A stretch of 32,911 bases of DNA from Candidatus Nomurabacteria bacterium RIFCSPLOWO2_12_FULL_40_42 (lineage in GTDB: Bacteria > Patescibacteriota > Minisyncoccia > Phycocordibacterales > UBA9973): contig MFVS01000008.1 in NCBI GenBank assembly GCA_001786195.1, positions 85,057-117,967 on the forward strand, written 5' to 3'. This document shows, piece after piece, positions 5,878 to 15,127 of this stretch. The translations under genes were made by a program, and so were the position numbers. Under the pieces are notes generated by a model. It saw only the letters and a list, made by a program, of their open reading frames with translations, searched no databases and was not told the origin of the DNA. Numbering within the stretch: the first letter of the stretch is position 1; each line of letters starts with the position of its first letter.

Positions 5878-8800
5878 ATGGAAAATAAAGATACAACAAA
5901 GAAATCAGACGCAGCGCTTCGCGAAGAGGCGATTTTGCAGTTTTGGAAAGAGAATAAAATTTTTTCGAAGACCCTGAGCCAGTCGAAGGGGAAGAAGGAA
6001 TTTGTTTTTTATGAGGGTCCACCGACGGCCAATGGTAAGCCGGGGATCCATCACTTGGAGGCAAGAGCTTTCAAAGATGCTATTCCGCGGTATAAAACCA
6101 TGCAGGGTTTTCATGTCCGTCGCAAGGGCGGCTGGGATACGCATGGGCTTGCGGTAGAGATTCAAACTGAAAAGAAGCTCGGTCTTAATTCTAAAAAAGC
6201 GATCGAAGAATACGGTATTGCGAAATTCAACCAAGAATGCAAGGAAAGTGTCTGGGAATATTTGGAGGTGTGGAATAAATTTACCAAGCGAATTGGATAT
6301 TGGCTTGATCAGGAGCATCCGTATGTGACTTACGAAAACAATTATATTGAATCCGTTTGGAATGTGGTCAAAAAAGTAAATGACCAAAAATTACTTTACA
6401 AGGATTATAAAGTTGTGCCTTGGTGTCCGCGCTGTGGCACGGCTCTCTCCAGCCACGAACTCGCGCAAGGATACGAAGATGTGAAAGATTTGTCAGTGTA
6501 TGTGAAATTTAAAGTGAAAGGGCAAGAAAATACTTATTTGATTGCATGGACTACAACACCGTGGACATTGCCCGGGAATGTAGCGCTGGCGGTCGGGGAA
6601 AATATTGATTATGTAAAAGTAAAAGCGGGAGATGAAATATTTATTTTAGCTAAAGAGCGGCTTTCGATACTTGCCGATGGTTATAAAGTTATTGAGGAAT
6701 TAAAAGGTAAAGATTTTGTAGGCCTAGAATATGAACCGCTTTTCCCCTTCCTGAAAAATCTCCTAGACCCTAGAACCTACAACCTAGAACCTGCTTATAA
6801 AATTTACGCGGCGGATTTTGTAAATACCGCAGACGGCACGGGGATTGTGCACACGGCTGTAATGTATGGACAGGATGATTTTGAGCTCGGCACAAAGGTT
6901 GGTTTGCCAAAGCATCACTTGGTGAATTTGGAAGGGAAATTTATCAAATGCACTGGATTTTTGGAAGGCAGATTTGTGCGAGAGGTTGACGATAAAGGCA
7001 AACCGACTTTAGCTGTCGACATCATCGAAGACTTGAAGAAAAGAAATTTATTTTTCAAACAGGAAAATTACAAGCACTCCTACCCGCATTGCTGGCGTTG
7101 CCATACGGCACTCATATATTACGCGCGGGATTCTTGGTATATCCGAATGTCGGATCCAGTGATCAAGCAAAAGCTAATAAGTGAAAACAAAGAAATAAAT
7201 TGGGAGCCGGAGTATATTCGCGAGGGGCGTTTTGGCGAGTGGCTGCGGGAGGTCAAAGATTGGGCCATTTCTCGCGAGCGGTATTGGGGGACGCCGCTTC
7301 CGGTCTGGGTCTGCGATTCTTGCAAAAAAATAGAAGTCATTGGCAGTATTATGGATTTGCAGGCTAAAACCAAAAAGTCCGGCAATAAATATTTTGTCAT
7401 GCGGCATGGGGAGGCGGAAAATAATGCCAAGCATATTTTCGACCCCAAGGGCGATCCGAATAATCATTTAACAGAGAGAGGAAAAAAAGAGACCATCATT
7501 TCGGCGCAAAAATTGAAAAATAAAAATATAGATATTATTGTTTCTTCTCCATTTCTTCGCGCTAGAGAAACATCGGAAATAGTCAGAAAAGAATTGGGTT
7601 TAGGAGAGAAAGCGCTTTTGGTAGATAATCGCTTGCACGAGTACAACGAACCAAGTGTGGATTTCGTAAAACAAAGAATTGGAGAATTTATTTTTGAAAT
7701 AGAGAAAGTGCATTCCAACAAGAACATCCTGATTGTTTCTCACGGTAATCCGATTTGGGTTTTAGGCAATTTGTCAAAATTAGAGAAGGATCAAAATTCT
7801 TCTGAGAGTAATATATTTCAAACTGCAGAAATCCAGGAAATACGTTTATTTTTATTTCCCCATAATGAAAATTACGAACTGGATTTGCACAAGCCGTATA
7901 TTGACGCAGTTGCGCTGGCTTGTTCTTGTGGCGGCAATTTAATCCGAACCCGTGAAGTTATGGATGTGTGGTTGGATTCTGGCGCGATGCCTTTCGCGCA
8001 GGATCATTATCCCTTCGACTTTGCTCAGGACAAGCCCTTCGAGGCGCAAAAAATTATGTACCCGGCGGATTTTATTTGCGAAGCAATTGATCAGACCCGT
8101 GGCTGGTTTTATACTTTGCACGCGATCGGAATTTTGATGGGGCGGGGGCTGGCTTATAAAAATGTCATTTGCCTCGGTCACTTGCTCGACGCATCCGGGG
8201 AAAAAATGTCCAAGTCTCTGGGGAATGTCGTTGATCCGTGGCTTATGATGGATAAATACGGAGTGGACACGCTTCGTTTGTGGATGTATTCGGTTAACCA
8301 GCCCGGCGAGTCGAAAAATTTTGATGAAAAAACTGTGGCGCTCATTCAACAACAGACTTTCGGTTTGCTTTACAATGTGCTCGCGTTTTATGAGTTGTAT
8401 AAAGACCCCACCCTTCGCCCTCCTCTTGATAAGGGGAGGGTTGGGGAGAGGTCTAATTCCGTTTTAGATCAATGGATTTTAGCCAGATTGGATGAATTGG
8501 TAGAACTTTCTACCAAAAATCTAGATAATTATAAATTACTGGAACCAGTACGAGGAGTTAAAGATTTTGTTGGAGATCTTTCGACCTGGTACTTGCGTCG
8601 TTCTAGAGAGCGCATCAAGGGGGAGGTTGCCAACCCCGAACTAGAGCAAGCTCAGTACGGGGCAAGGGCAACTTTGTATTTTGTACTAAAAACTCTAGCA
8701 AAACTGCTGGCGCCGTTTGCGCCTTTTGCGGCCGAGGATATTTGGCTCCGATTAAAAAATGAAAGTGACCAAGAGAGTGTGCATTTAGAAGAGTGGCCGA

Positions 8801-9816
8801 AAATATCAAAAAGTTTTTTTGATATTTTCGGCCTAGGGAAGAACAAACAAAAGAAAATTTTAGAAAATATGGGAGTAGTTCGCGAAATTGTAACTCTCGG
8901 CTTAGAAGCTCGTCAGAAGGCAGGAATAAAAGTGCGGCAACCACTCAATACTTTAGAAATTAAAAATTTTGCTTTAAGCCAAGATTATATTGAGCTTATA
9001 AAAGATGAACTCAATGTAAAAGAAGTAAAACAAAATAATAATATTGAAAACAAAGTTGTTTTAGATCTAAATATTACCCCGGCCTTGAAAGCCGAAGGGG
9101 AGTACCGCGAATTTATGCGGGAACTGCAGGATGAAAGAAAAAGCCGGGGCCTGAATCCTGGCGACTCGATGCCTATCTCCATTGAAAGAATATATAAAAA
9201 ATACAAAATCATGCCGAATCTGCAAACGCATATGTTGCGCGTGGCGGCGGTTGCCTCGCTTATCTGCGATAATCTGAATGAACCAGTGAACAAGGAGGAA
9301 ATAATTTCAGCCTGTCTTTTGCACGATATGGGAAATATCATCAAATCAAACTTCGAGTTTTTGCCGGAATCTTTGGAGCCGGAAGGGCGAGATTATTGGG
9401 AAAAAGTCAAAGAAGAATATATAAAAAAATATGGAAACAACGATGAAAAAGCGAACGAACAAGTTGCTAAAGAACTGAAAATGTCCCCAAGCGTAGTTTC
9501 CTTAATAAAATCAATCAGTTTTTCCTTGATTTGCCAACATAAGGGTGCTGTCGATATGAGCGTGAAAGTTATGCACTATGCCGACATGAGAGTGAGTCCT
9601 TACGGAGTCGTCTCGCTCGAAGAGCGCATGAAAGAAGCAAAAAATCGCTATAAGCTGGAAAGCCCTTCTGAGGAAGAGGAACGGGAGAGGCTCATAGAGT
9701 GCGGGCGAGAAATCGAAAAACAAATTTTCGCTAAATGCAAGATCAAGCCGGAAGACATAAATAATGAAACTGTGACGCCCCTGATTCCGATCTTAAAGAA
9801 TTTTGTGACTAAATAA
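5878..9816 (+). CDS. ileS: Isoleucyl-tRNA synthetase with internal histidine-phosphatase domain and C-terminal HD domain (1312 aa)
   Basis: This class I synthetase charges tRNA-Ile. It has the signature GPPTANGKPGIHH (residues 47-59), TTTPWTLPGN in the editing region, VMDVWLDSGAMPFAQ, QTRGWFYTL and KMSKS at 776-780. It is a type 2 (eukaryote-like) IleRS but longer than the usual 1030-1050 aa. Residues about 500-655 carry a complete histidine-phosphatase/phosphoglycerate-mutase-like domain (MRHGEAENN with R509-H510, SSPFLRARET, SHGNP with H622). From about 1105 the normal C-terminal domain is replaced by an HD domain (H1118, H1149-D1150, later QHK and HYAD). Palindromic DNA repeats have added peptides at residues near 33, 296, 711 and 843. 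ATG 5878 follows the T-box terminator; no Shine-Dalgarno is visible. Confidence 0.95.
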   Translation: MENKDTTKKSDAALREEAILQFWKENKIFSKTLSQSKGKKEFVFYEGPPTANGKPGIHHLEARAFKDAIPRYKTMQGFHVRRKGGWDTHGLAVEIQTEKKLGLNSKKAIEEYGIAKFNQECKESVWEYLEVWNKFTKRIGYWLDQEHPYVTYENNYIESVWNVVKKVNDQKLLYKDYKVVPWCPRCGTALSSHELAQGYEDVKDLSVYVKFKVKGQENTYLIAWTTTPWTLPGNVALAVGENIDYVKVKAGDEIFILAKERLSILADGYKVIEELKGKDFVGLEYEPLFPFLKNLLDPRTYNLEPAYKIYAADFVNTADGTGIVHTAVMYGQDDFELGTKVGLPKHHLVNLEGKFIKCTGFLEGRFVREVDDKGKPTLAVDIIEDLKKRNLFFKQENYKHSYPHCWRCHTALIYYARDSWYIRMSDPVIKQKLISENKEINWEPEYIREGRFGEWLREVKDWAISRERYWGTPLPVWVCDSCKKIEVIGSIMDLQAKTKKSGNKYFVMRHGEAENNAKHIFDPKGDPNNHLTERGKKETIISAQKLKNKNIDIIVSSPFLRARETSEIVRKELGLGEKALLVDNRLHEYNEPSVDFVKQRIGEFIFEIEKVHSNKNILIVSHGNPIWVLGNLSKLEKDQNSSESNIFQTAEIQEIRLFLFPHNENYELDLHKPYIDAVALACSCGGNLIRTREVMDVWLDSGAMPFAQDHYPFDFAQDKPFEAQKIMYPADFICEAIDQTRGWFYTLHAIGILMGRGLAYKNVICLGHLLDASGEKMSKSLGNVVDPWLMMDKYGVDTLRLWMYSVNQPGESKNFDEKTVALIQQQTFGLLYNVLAFYELYKDPTLRPPLDKGRVGERSNSVLDQWILARLDELVELSTKNLDNYKLLEPVRGVKDFVGDLSTWYLRRSRERIKGEVANPELEQAQYGARATLYFVLKTLAKLLAPFAPFAAEDIWLRLKNESDQESVHLEEWPKISKSFFDIFGLGKNKQKKILENMGVVREIVTLGLEARQKAGIKVRQPLNTLEIKNFALSQDYIELIKDELNVKEVKQNNNIENKVVLDLNITPALKAEGEYREFMRELQDERKSRGLNPGDSMPISIERIYKKYKIMPNLQTHMLRVAAVASLICDNLNEPVNKEEIISACLLHDMGNIIKSNFEFLPESLEPEGRDYWEKVKEEYIKKYGNNDEKANEQVAKELKMSPSVVSLIKSISFSLICQHKGAVDMSVKVMHYADMRVSPYGVVSLEERMKEAKNRYKLESPSEEEERERLIECGREIEKQIFAKCKIKPEDINNETVTPLIPILKNFVTK
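5972..5990 (+). repeat. Palindromic repeat (family P3) inside ileS
   Basis: CCCTGAGCCAGTCGAAGGG encodes part of LSQSKG near residue 35. A related sequence lies inverted at 8011-8043. Confidence 0.55.
6764..6795 (+). repeat. Short repeat encoding PRTYNL inside ileS
   Basis: A degenerate CTAGAACCTA-type repeat inserts DPRTYNLEP in the editing region. A related repeat encodes KPRTYNL in ftsK (19490-19515, minus strand). Confidence 0.5.
8011..8043 (+). repeat. Palindromic repeat (family P3, inverted) inside ileS
   Basis: CCCTTCGACTTTGCTCAGGA and following bases encode FDFAQDKPFE between the conserved MPFAQ-x-HYP and YPADFI blocks, where family members are normally continuous. Confidence 0.6.
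8404..8453 (+). repeat. 50-bp palindromic repeat P1 inside ileS
   Basis: This element encodes [15 protein letters not shown]. The same element, with only a few changes and in the same reading frame, lies in recA (16547-16596, minus strand). A dyad in the centre pairs CCTCCTCTTGAT-type and ATAAGGGGAGGG-type arms. Confidence 0.85.
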
Positions 9817-9833
9817 AATTAGTTAAGCAAATT

Positions 9834-9868
9834 TAGCTAATAGCGTAATAAACGCGGTCGCTCCCAAT
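9834..9868. repeat. Degenerate copy of the 34-bp palindrome element, upstream of the PaaX-like gene
   Basis: TAGCTAATAGCGTAATAAAC followed by GCGGTCGC resembles the left half of the perfect palindrome at 10496-10529, including its upstream TTAG-TTAA context. It sits just upstream of the gene's -10. Confidence 0.55.
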
Positions 9869-9874
9869 ATGCTA

Positions 9875-9883
9875 TGCTATGAT
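9875..9883 (+). promoter_or_regulatory. Extended -10 of the PaaX-like gene
   Basis: TG-C-TATGAT ends 13 nt before ATG 9897. A degenerate palindrome lies directly upstream and could be an operator. Confidence 0.5.
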
Positions 9884-9896
9884 GTAAGTATAACTT

Positions 9897-10457
9897 ATGA
9901 AAATAATTGACAAAGAATCTAATAGTGGAAAGATTATTCGGGCCTTGGGTATGGGAGTAGGAATAGCCGTGGCTTTGTCAAACAGGAGGGCTAGTTATCA
10001 AATATCCAAGTTATTGATTAAAGAAATTTTTGGATTAAACAAAAGACCGCCCAATCTAGCGAGCTACTTTTTTCGGCTAAGAAAACAAAAATTAGTGGAG
10101 ATAAAAAAAGATGGCAAGCATCATAAAATTGTTCTGACCGAAAATGGCAGAGAAGTATTTTTGCGCTTCAATTACGAAGAATTAAAGATAGAAAATCCAA
10201 AAATTTGGGATAGAAGTTTTCGAGTAGTTGTCTTTGATATTCCCGAAAGAAGAAAAAGCGCCAGAGATTCCTTGACGGAAAAGATGAAAGAACTGGGGTT
10301 TGTTAGGTTTAACGATAGTGTTTGGGTTTATCCATACCCGTGTCAAGAAGAAATTGATTTTATTGCCAATTATTGGCAGATAGGTAAGTATGTGCATTTC
10401 ATTTTGGCTAGGGACATCACTAACAGAGCTTTATTGGAAAGAGCTTTTCATCTGTAG
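9897..10457 (+). CDS. PaaX-like regulator with Cas2-fold C-terminal domain (186 aa)
   Basis: The N-terminal part (residues about 30-90) is a winged helix (ASYQISKLLIKEIFGLNKRPPNL, then ENGREVFLRF). Residues 105-186 hold WDRSFRVVVFDIPERRKSAR, LKELGF-like KELGFVRFNDSVWVYPYP and YVHFILA, the ferredoxin-like pattern shared by the PaaX C-terminus and Cas2. No CRISPR array or other cas gene is in the window, so a regulator is more likely than a spacer-acquisition nuclease. Related palindromic elements flank the gene, one before it and a perfect one before the next gene, which suggests operators or element ends. Confidence 0.7.
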   Translation: MKIIDKESNSGKIIRALGMGVGIAVALSNRRASYQISKLLIKEIFGLNKRPPNLASYFFRLRKQKLVEIKKDGKHHKIVLTENGREVFLRFNYEELKIENPKIWDRSFRVVVFDIPERRKSARDSLTEKMKELGFVRFNDSVWVYPYPCQEEIDFIANYWQIGKYVHFILARDITNRALLERAFHL

Positions 10458-10495
10458 TTGCATTTTGGGTATTTTAAAAATCAATTTTAGTTAAA

Positions 10496-10529
10496 TAGCA
10501 TAATAGACGCGGCCGCGTCTATTATGCTA
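10496..10529. repeat. Perfect 34-bp palindrome
   Basis: Half-site TAGCATAATAGACGCGG is followed immediately by its exact reverse complement. There is no T-run, so it is not a standard terminator. It lies 50 bp upstream of the next gene's -10. A degenerate relative lies before the PaaX-like gene. Confidence 0.85.
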
Positions 10530-10578
10530 TCATGGGTTTGTCTAGGAGCGCTCTGATTTCTATATTTTATTTGCTCTG

Positions 10579-10587
10579 TGGTAGAAT
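10579..10587 (+). promoter_or_regulatory. Extended -10 of the MBL-fold/recO operon
   Basis: TG-G-TAGAAT ends exactly 6 nt before ATG 10594, predicting leaderless mRNA. Confidence 0.6.
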
Positions 10588-10593
10588 AAAAGG

Positions 10594-11232
10594 ATGAAAA
10601 TCAAAAAACTTGGGCATTGTTGTTTTATCGCCGAACCAAAGACTGGAGTCAGAATAATGACCGATCCGGGTGCTTTTTCGGCTTTACAATTGCAAGAAAA
10701 AAATATAAATGCAATTATTATTACCCACGAACACCAAGATCATTTGCATATTGATTCGTTAAAGAAAGTTTTAGAAAATAATCCGAATGCAATTGTAATT
10801 ACCAATACAGCGGTGGGAAAGTTGCTTGATGAAGCTGGGATAAAATATATAAAAGTAGAAGATGGCCAAAAATACGATTTTAATGGAGTCAATATTGTTG
10901 GGTTTGGTAGTAAGCATGCGGAAATATACGGAACATATGGGCAAGTCCAGAATACAGGTTATACAATTGATTCATTGTGCTATCCTGGCGATTCTTTTTC
11001 TAATCCAAACTCTAAAATAGATATTCTTGCGCTTCCGATTGCAGGTCCATGGATGAAAATCAAAGATGCGATTGATTATGCAAAAATTATTAAACCACGA
11101 ATTACATTTCCAGTTCACGATGCCTATATCCATGATTGGGCTACATTTATTTGGCGTGGTCCTGAAAATTTTCTCAAAGAAGCGGGAATCGGGTTTGAAA
11201 AACTAGAATTAGGAAAAGAAGAAGAATTCTAA
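10594..11232 (+). CDS. Metallo-beta-lactamase-fold hydrolase, UlaG/UPF0173-like (212 aa)
   Basis: THEHQDH at residues 44-50 is the HxHxDH metal-binding motif. Further ligands fit H at GSKHAE, D at CYPGDSF and H at FPVHDAY. The short N-terminal GHCCF segment and overall length match the UlaG-like/UPF0173 branch of metal-dependent hydrolases. The natural substrate is not evident. The stop codon overlaps the recO start by one base (TAATG), so the two are translationally coupled. The start follows an extended -10 by 6 nt. Confidence 0.8.
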   Translation: MKIKKLGHCCFIAEPKTGVRIMTDPGAFSALQLQEKNINAIIITHEHQDHLHIDSLKKVLENNPNAIVITNTAVGKLLDEAGIKYIKVEDGQKYDFNGVNIVGFGSKHAEIYGTYGQVQNTGYTIDSLCYPGDSFSNPNSKIDILALPIAGPWMKIKDAIDYAKIIKPRITFPVHDAYIHDWATFIWRGPENFLKEAGIGFEKLELGKEEEF

Positions 11233-11837
11233 TGCACCACATTTATCATACCGAGGGAATAATATTAGGGAGCCGGAATTTTGGCGAAGCGGGGAAGCAT
11301 TATTCCATTTTTGCCCGCGATTTGGGGATGATCACTGCTTCAGCGCAGGGGGTACGCAAAATGTCTTCCAAACTCCGCTATGTCTTACAGGATTTTGCTT
11401 ATCTCAAGATTGATCTGGTCCAGGGCAAAAATATTTTTCGGGTGACCAATGCAGGGAAGACGGGCATGTTGGAACAAATTACCAAAACGCCAGAAACTTT
11501 TGCCGTTTTTGCCAACATTACCCGCCTGCTCAAGCGACTTCTCGCAGGCGTGGAACCGAATGAGGCATTGTTTACTGATCTCGTAAATGGTTTATCGGTT
11601 TTAGAAAATTTATCCGCCCAAGGTGGACCAGCCTTAGGCTGGGAAGAAGATCTACGGAACATTGAGGCAATTATTGTTTTGCGGATATTGAACAATTTGG
11701 GCTATATTGGCGAAAATGAGATACTAGAGAATCTTGTAAAATCTCCATTTGAGCAAAATTTGGTGTTTGAAGTCTCCAAATCTCGCACTCATGTATTACA
11801 GCAGATCAACAAGGCGCTGAAAGAGACACATTTGTAG
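11232..11837 (+). CDS. recO: DNA repair protein RecO (201 aa)
   Basis: The N-terminal OB-fold pattern is clear: YHTEGIILGSRNFGEAGKHYSIFARDLGMITASAQGVRK, followed by SKLRYVLQDF and a helical C-terminal region. RecO loads RecA onto SSB-coated single-stranded DNA in the RecFOR pathway. The protein is shorter than E. coli RecO (242 aa) and lacks the zinc-binding Cys cluster found in some Gram-positive RecO proteins. It overlaps the upstream hydrolase gene by 1 bp; an AGAAGAAG stretch upstream may serve as its ribosome-binding site. Confidence 0.85.
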   Translation: MHHIYHTEGIILGSRNFGEAGKHYSIFARDLGMITASAQGVRKMSSKLRYVLQDFAYLKIDLVQGKNIFRVTNAGKTGMLEQITKTPETFAVFANITRLLKRLLAGVEPNEALFTDLVNGLSVLENLSAQGGPALGWEEDLRNIEAIIVLRILNNLGYIGENEILENLVKSPFEQNLVFEVSKSRTHVLQQINKALKETHL

Positions 11838-11841
11838 AGTA

Positions 11842-11878
11842 CATGCCCCGTAAAAATTTCTCAAATTTGGTTCGGGGT
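11842..11878. repeat. 37-bp palindromic repeat (family P7) carrying the next gene's promoter edge
   Basis: CATGCCCCGT ... TTCGGGGT arms enclose a variable centre. The same arms with the same 37-bp length occur at 20864-20900 inside a coding region. The -10 of the next gene begins at the right end of this copy. Confidence 0.65.
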
Positions 11879-11886
11879 GTTATAAT
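11878..11886 (+). promoter_or_regulatory. Extended -10 of the Ig-like protein/glyS operon
   Basis: TG-T-TATAAT ends 6 nt before ATG 11893. No good -35 is seen. Confidence 0.6.
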
Positions 11887-11892
11887 CACAGG

Positions 11893-13851
11893 ATGCCACA
11901 AAATGATCGGGATAAATTAAATCGCATTGAAGAACTCAAAAGCAAGCTTTTCAGCAAAAATTATAAGACCCAGATCGAGCATCGAGACAGGTTTACCCAT
12001 TCCCGCGAAAGGAATATTCCGGATGGCTGGGAAAGTGATCCGAAAGCGCCAGTCTGGTCTTCTGAGAATCGCGGCAGTTTCCTGATGAAAACCCCGATCT
12101 TCAAAATTTTTTTCATCTGTTCGCTGGTTTTTTTCGTCTTGACCTTGGCCTATGCTTCCTATATTTTTTTTGGCGGCGGCAATATGGTTTCTAATGACAA
12201 CATTGATATTTCGGTTCTCGGAAACAATTTCACGGCTGGCGGGGAAGATTTGTCGCTGGTGGTTGGGATTACTAATCGAAACAATTCGGCTCTGGATTTG
12301 GTGGATTTGGTCGTCGAATATCCGAAAGATTCTTCGGTAAGTTCTGTTAGTCCGGAAGCTTCCGCGTCGGTGCCGACCGAACGTATGCGGCAGTCTCTCG
12401 GCACAATTCCAGCTGGAGCCGTGCGTAATGAAAACGTCAAACTAGTGCTCTTCGGCGAGCAAGGGTCCGTGCGCCCCATAAAAATTTCGATCGAATATCG
12501 TGTCGAAGGGTCCAATGCGATTTTTGTTAAAGACAAATATCACAATGTGACCATCAGTTCCACACCGCTCAATCTCTCTGTGGATGGTCCTCTCTCCGCT
12601 AGCCCAAATCAAGACATCACTCTCAAAGTAAAAGCTACGTTGAACGCTACCCATACCGCTTCTAAAATTTTGCTCAAGCTGAATTACCCGACCGGCTTTC
12701 AGTTTGCATCTGCGACTCCGCCTCCGTCTTTGGGCAACAGCATTTGGACCCTGGGTGATCTGCCGCCTGGCGCTGAACGCAATATATCTATCACCGGCAA
12801 AATGCTGGATGTCTCGGATGGCGAAGAAAAAACTTTCCACATCTCGAGCGGCTCGCAAGGAGGAGACAAATCAACGATCGAAGTGGTTTTCAATTCTCTG
12901 GCTCATACTGTGACCATCGAAAAGCCTTTTATTGAAGCAAAGCTTTTTGTCAACGGTACGTCCGGCAGGGAATATGCGGCCAATACCAAGACTCCGATTC
13001 AGGCTGAAATCAAATGGACCAACAATTTAGATACCAAGGTAAATGACTTGTCGATCCGCGCCAAAATTTCCGGCAACGCGGTGGACCGCCGGACGATATC
13101 TGCCGAGCAAGGTTTTTATGATTCCAAGACTGACACCATAACCTGGGACAAAAATCACAAAAATGGATTTAGTGAAGTGAATCCGGGCGATTCCGGCTCT
13201 GTCAACTTTTCCGTTTCTCCGCTTTTTTTGTTTTCTGGTTCGGGCGGTGTACTGCCAGACCCTTCGATCAAGATAGATATTTCCATTTCCGGCAAACAGG
13301 CCACTGGAGACTACGAGAGTACGGATCTTAATAATACGGACTCAGGTATTGTCCGGATTATTTCCGATGTCGGCTTCGCGGCCAAGGCGCTCTATTATTC
13401 CGGACCGTTCAAAAATACCGGGCCGGTGCCTCCGAAAGTGGAAAAAGAAACGACTTATACCATATCCTGGTCGCTATCCAATAGCTCCAATAATATTTCG
13501 AACGCCGTGGTGCATTCTTCTCTTCCATCCTGGATGAAATTTGTTGGCACGATTTCACCAACGGGTGAAGATCTGACTTACAACACTTCCACCCGGGAAA
13601 TCACCTGGAATATCGGCGCAATTGCGAAGGGCGCCGGTATCACCGGAGCAGGAAAAACGGTTTTCTTTCAAGTTGCTTTTACTCCTTCCTTGTCGCAAGT
13701 GCGAAACACCCCGATTATCATCAATGACGCTATTTTGACGGGGCATGATGATTTTACTAATGTGGATGTGAAGGTGAATAAAATGTCGCTGCGCACCTCG
13801 CTCGAGAATGATTCCGCGTTTCCTCCCGGCGGGGGTGTGGTCGTCGAATAA
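11893..13851 (+). CDS. Large single-pass membrane protein with Ig-like/DUF11-type repeats (652 aa)
   Basis: A charged cytoplasmic segment (residues 1-68) is followed by one membrane helix (about 69-92, FKIFFICSLVFFVLTLAYASYIFF) and a long extracellular beta-rich region. Several domains share patterns such as LVVGITNRNNSALDLVDLVVEYP, ILLKLNYPTGFQFASATPPP, IQAEIKWTNNLDTKVNDLSIRAKI and YTISWSLSNSSNNISNAVVHSSLPSWM. These are typical of CARDB/DUF11-like beta-sandwich repeats found in surface proteins. No catalytic motif is seen. It probably forms an operon with glyS (30 bp gap) and the M16 peptidase. Role unknown; cell-envelope or surface function inferred. Confidence 0.75.
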   Translation: MPQNDRDKLNRIEELKSKLFSKNYKTQIEHRDRFTHSRERNIPDGWESDPKAPVWSSENRGSFLMKTPIFKIFFICSLVFFVLTLAYASYIFFGGGNMVSNDNIDISVLGNNFTAGGEDLSLVVGITNRNNSALDLVDLVVEYPKDSSVSSVSPEASASVPTERMRQSLGTIPAGAVRNENVKLVLFGEQGSVRPIKISIEYRVEGSNAIFVKDKYHNVTISSTPLNLSVDGPLSASPNQDITLKVKATLNATHTASKILLKLNYPTGFQFASATPPPSLGNSIWTLGDLPPGAERNISITGKMLDVSDGEEKTFHISSGSQGGDKSTIEVVFNSLAHTVTIEKPFIEAKLFVNGTSGREYAANTKTPIQAEIKWTNNLDTKVNDLSIRAKISGNAVDRRTISAEQGFYDSKTDTITWDKNHKNGFSEVNPGDSGSVNFSVSPLFLFSGSGGVLPDPSIKIDISISGKQATGDYESTDLNNTDSGIVRIISDVGFAAKALYYSGPFKNTGPVPPKVEKETTYTISWSLSNSSNNISNAVVHSSLPSWMKFVGTISPTGEDLTYNTSTREITWNIGAIAKGAGITGAGKTVFFQVAFTPSLSQVRNTPIIINDAILTGHDDFTNVDVKVNKMSLRTSLENDSAFPPGGGVVVE

Positions 13852-13881
13852 GTTATAAAGTTCATAAAGTAGAAAGCAAAA

Positions 13882-15123
<1,242 letters not shown>

Positions 15124-15127
15124 TTAT

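Noticed and set aside
9897-10457. CRISPR-Cas2 nuclease
   Set aside because: The C-terminal fold is Cas2-like, but it is fused to a winged helix as in PaaX proteins, and no repeat-spacer array or other cas gene is present.
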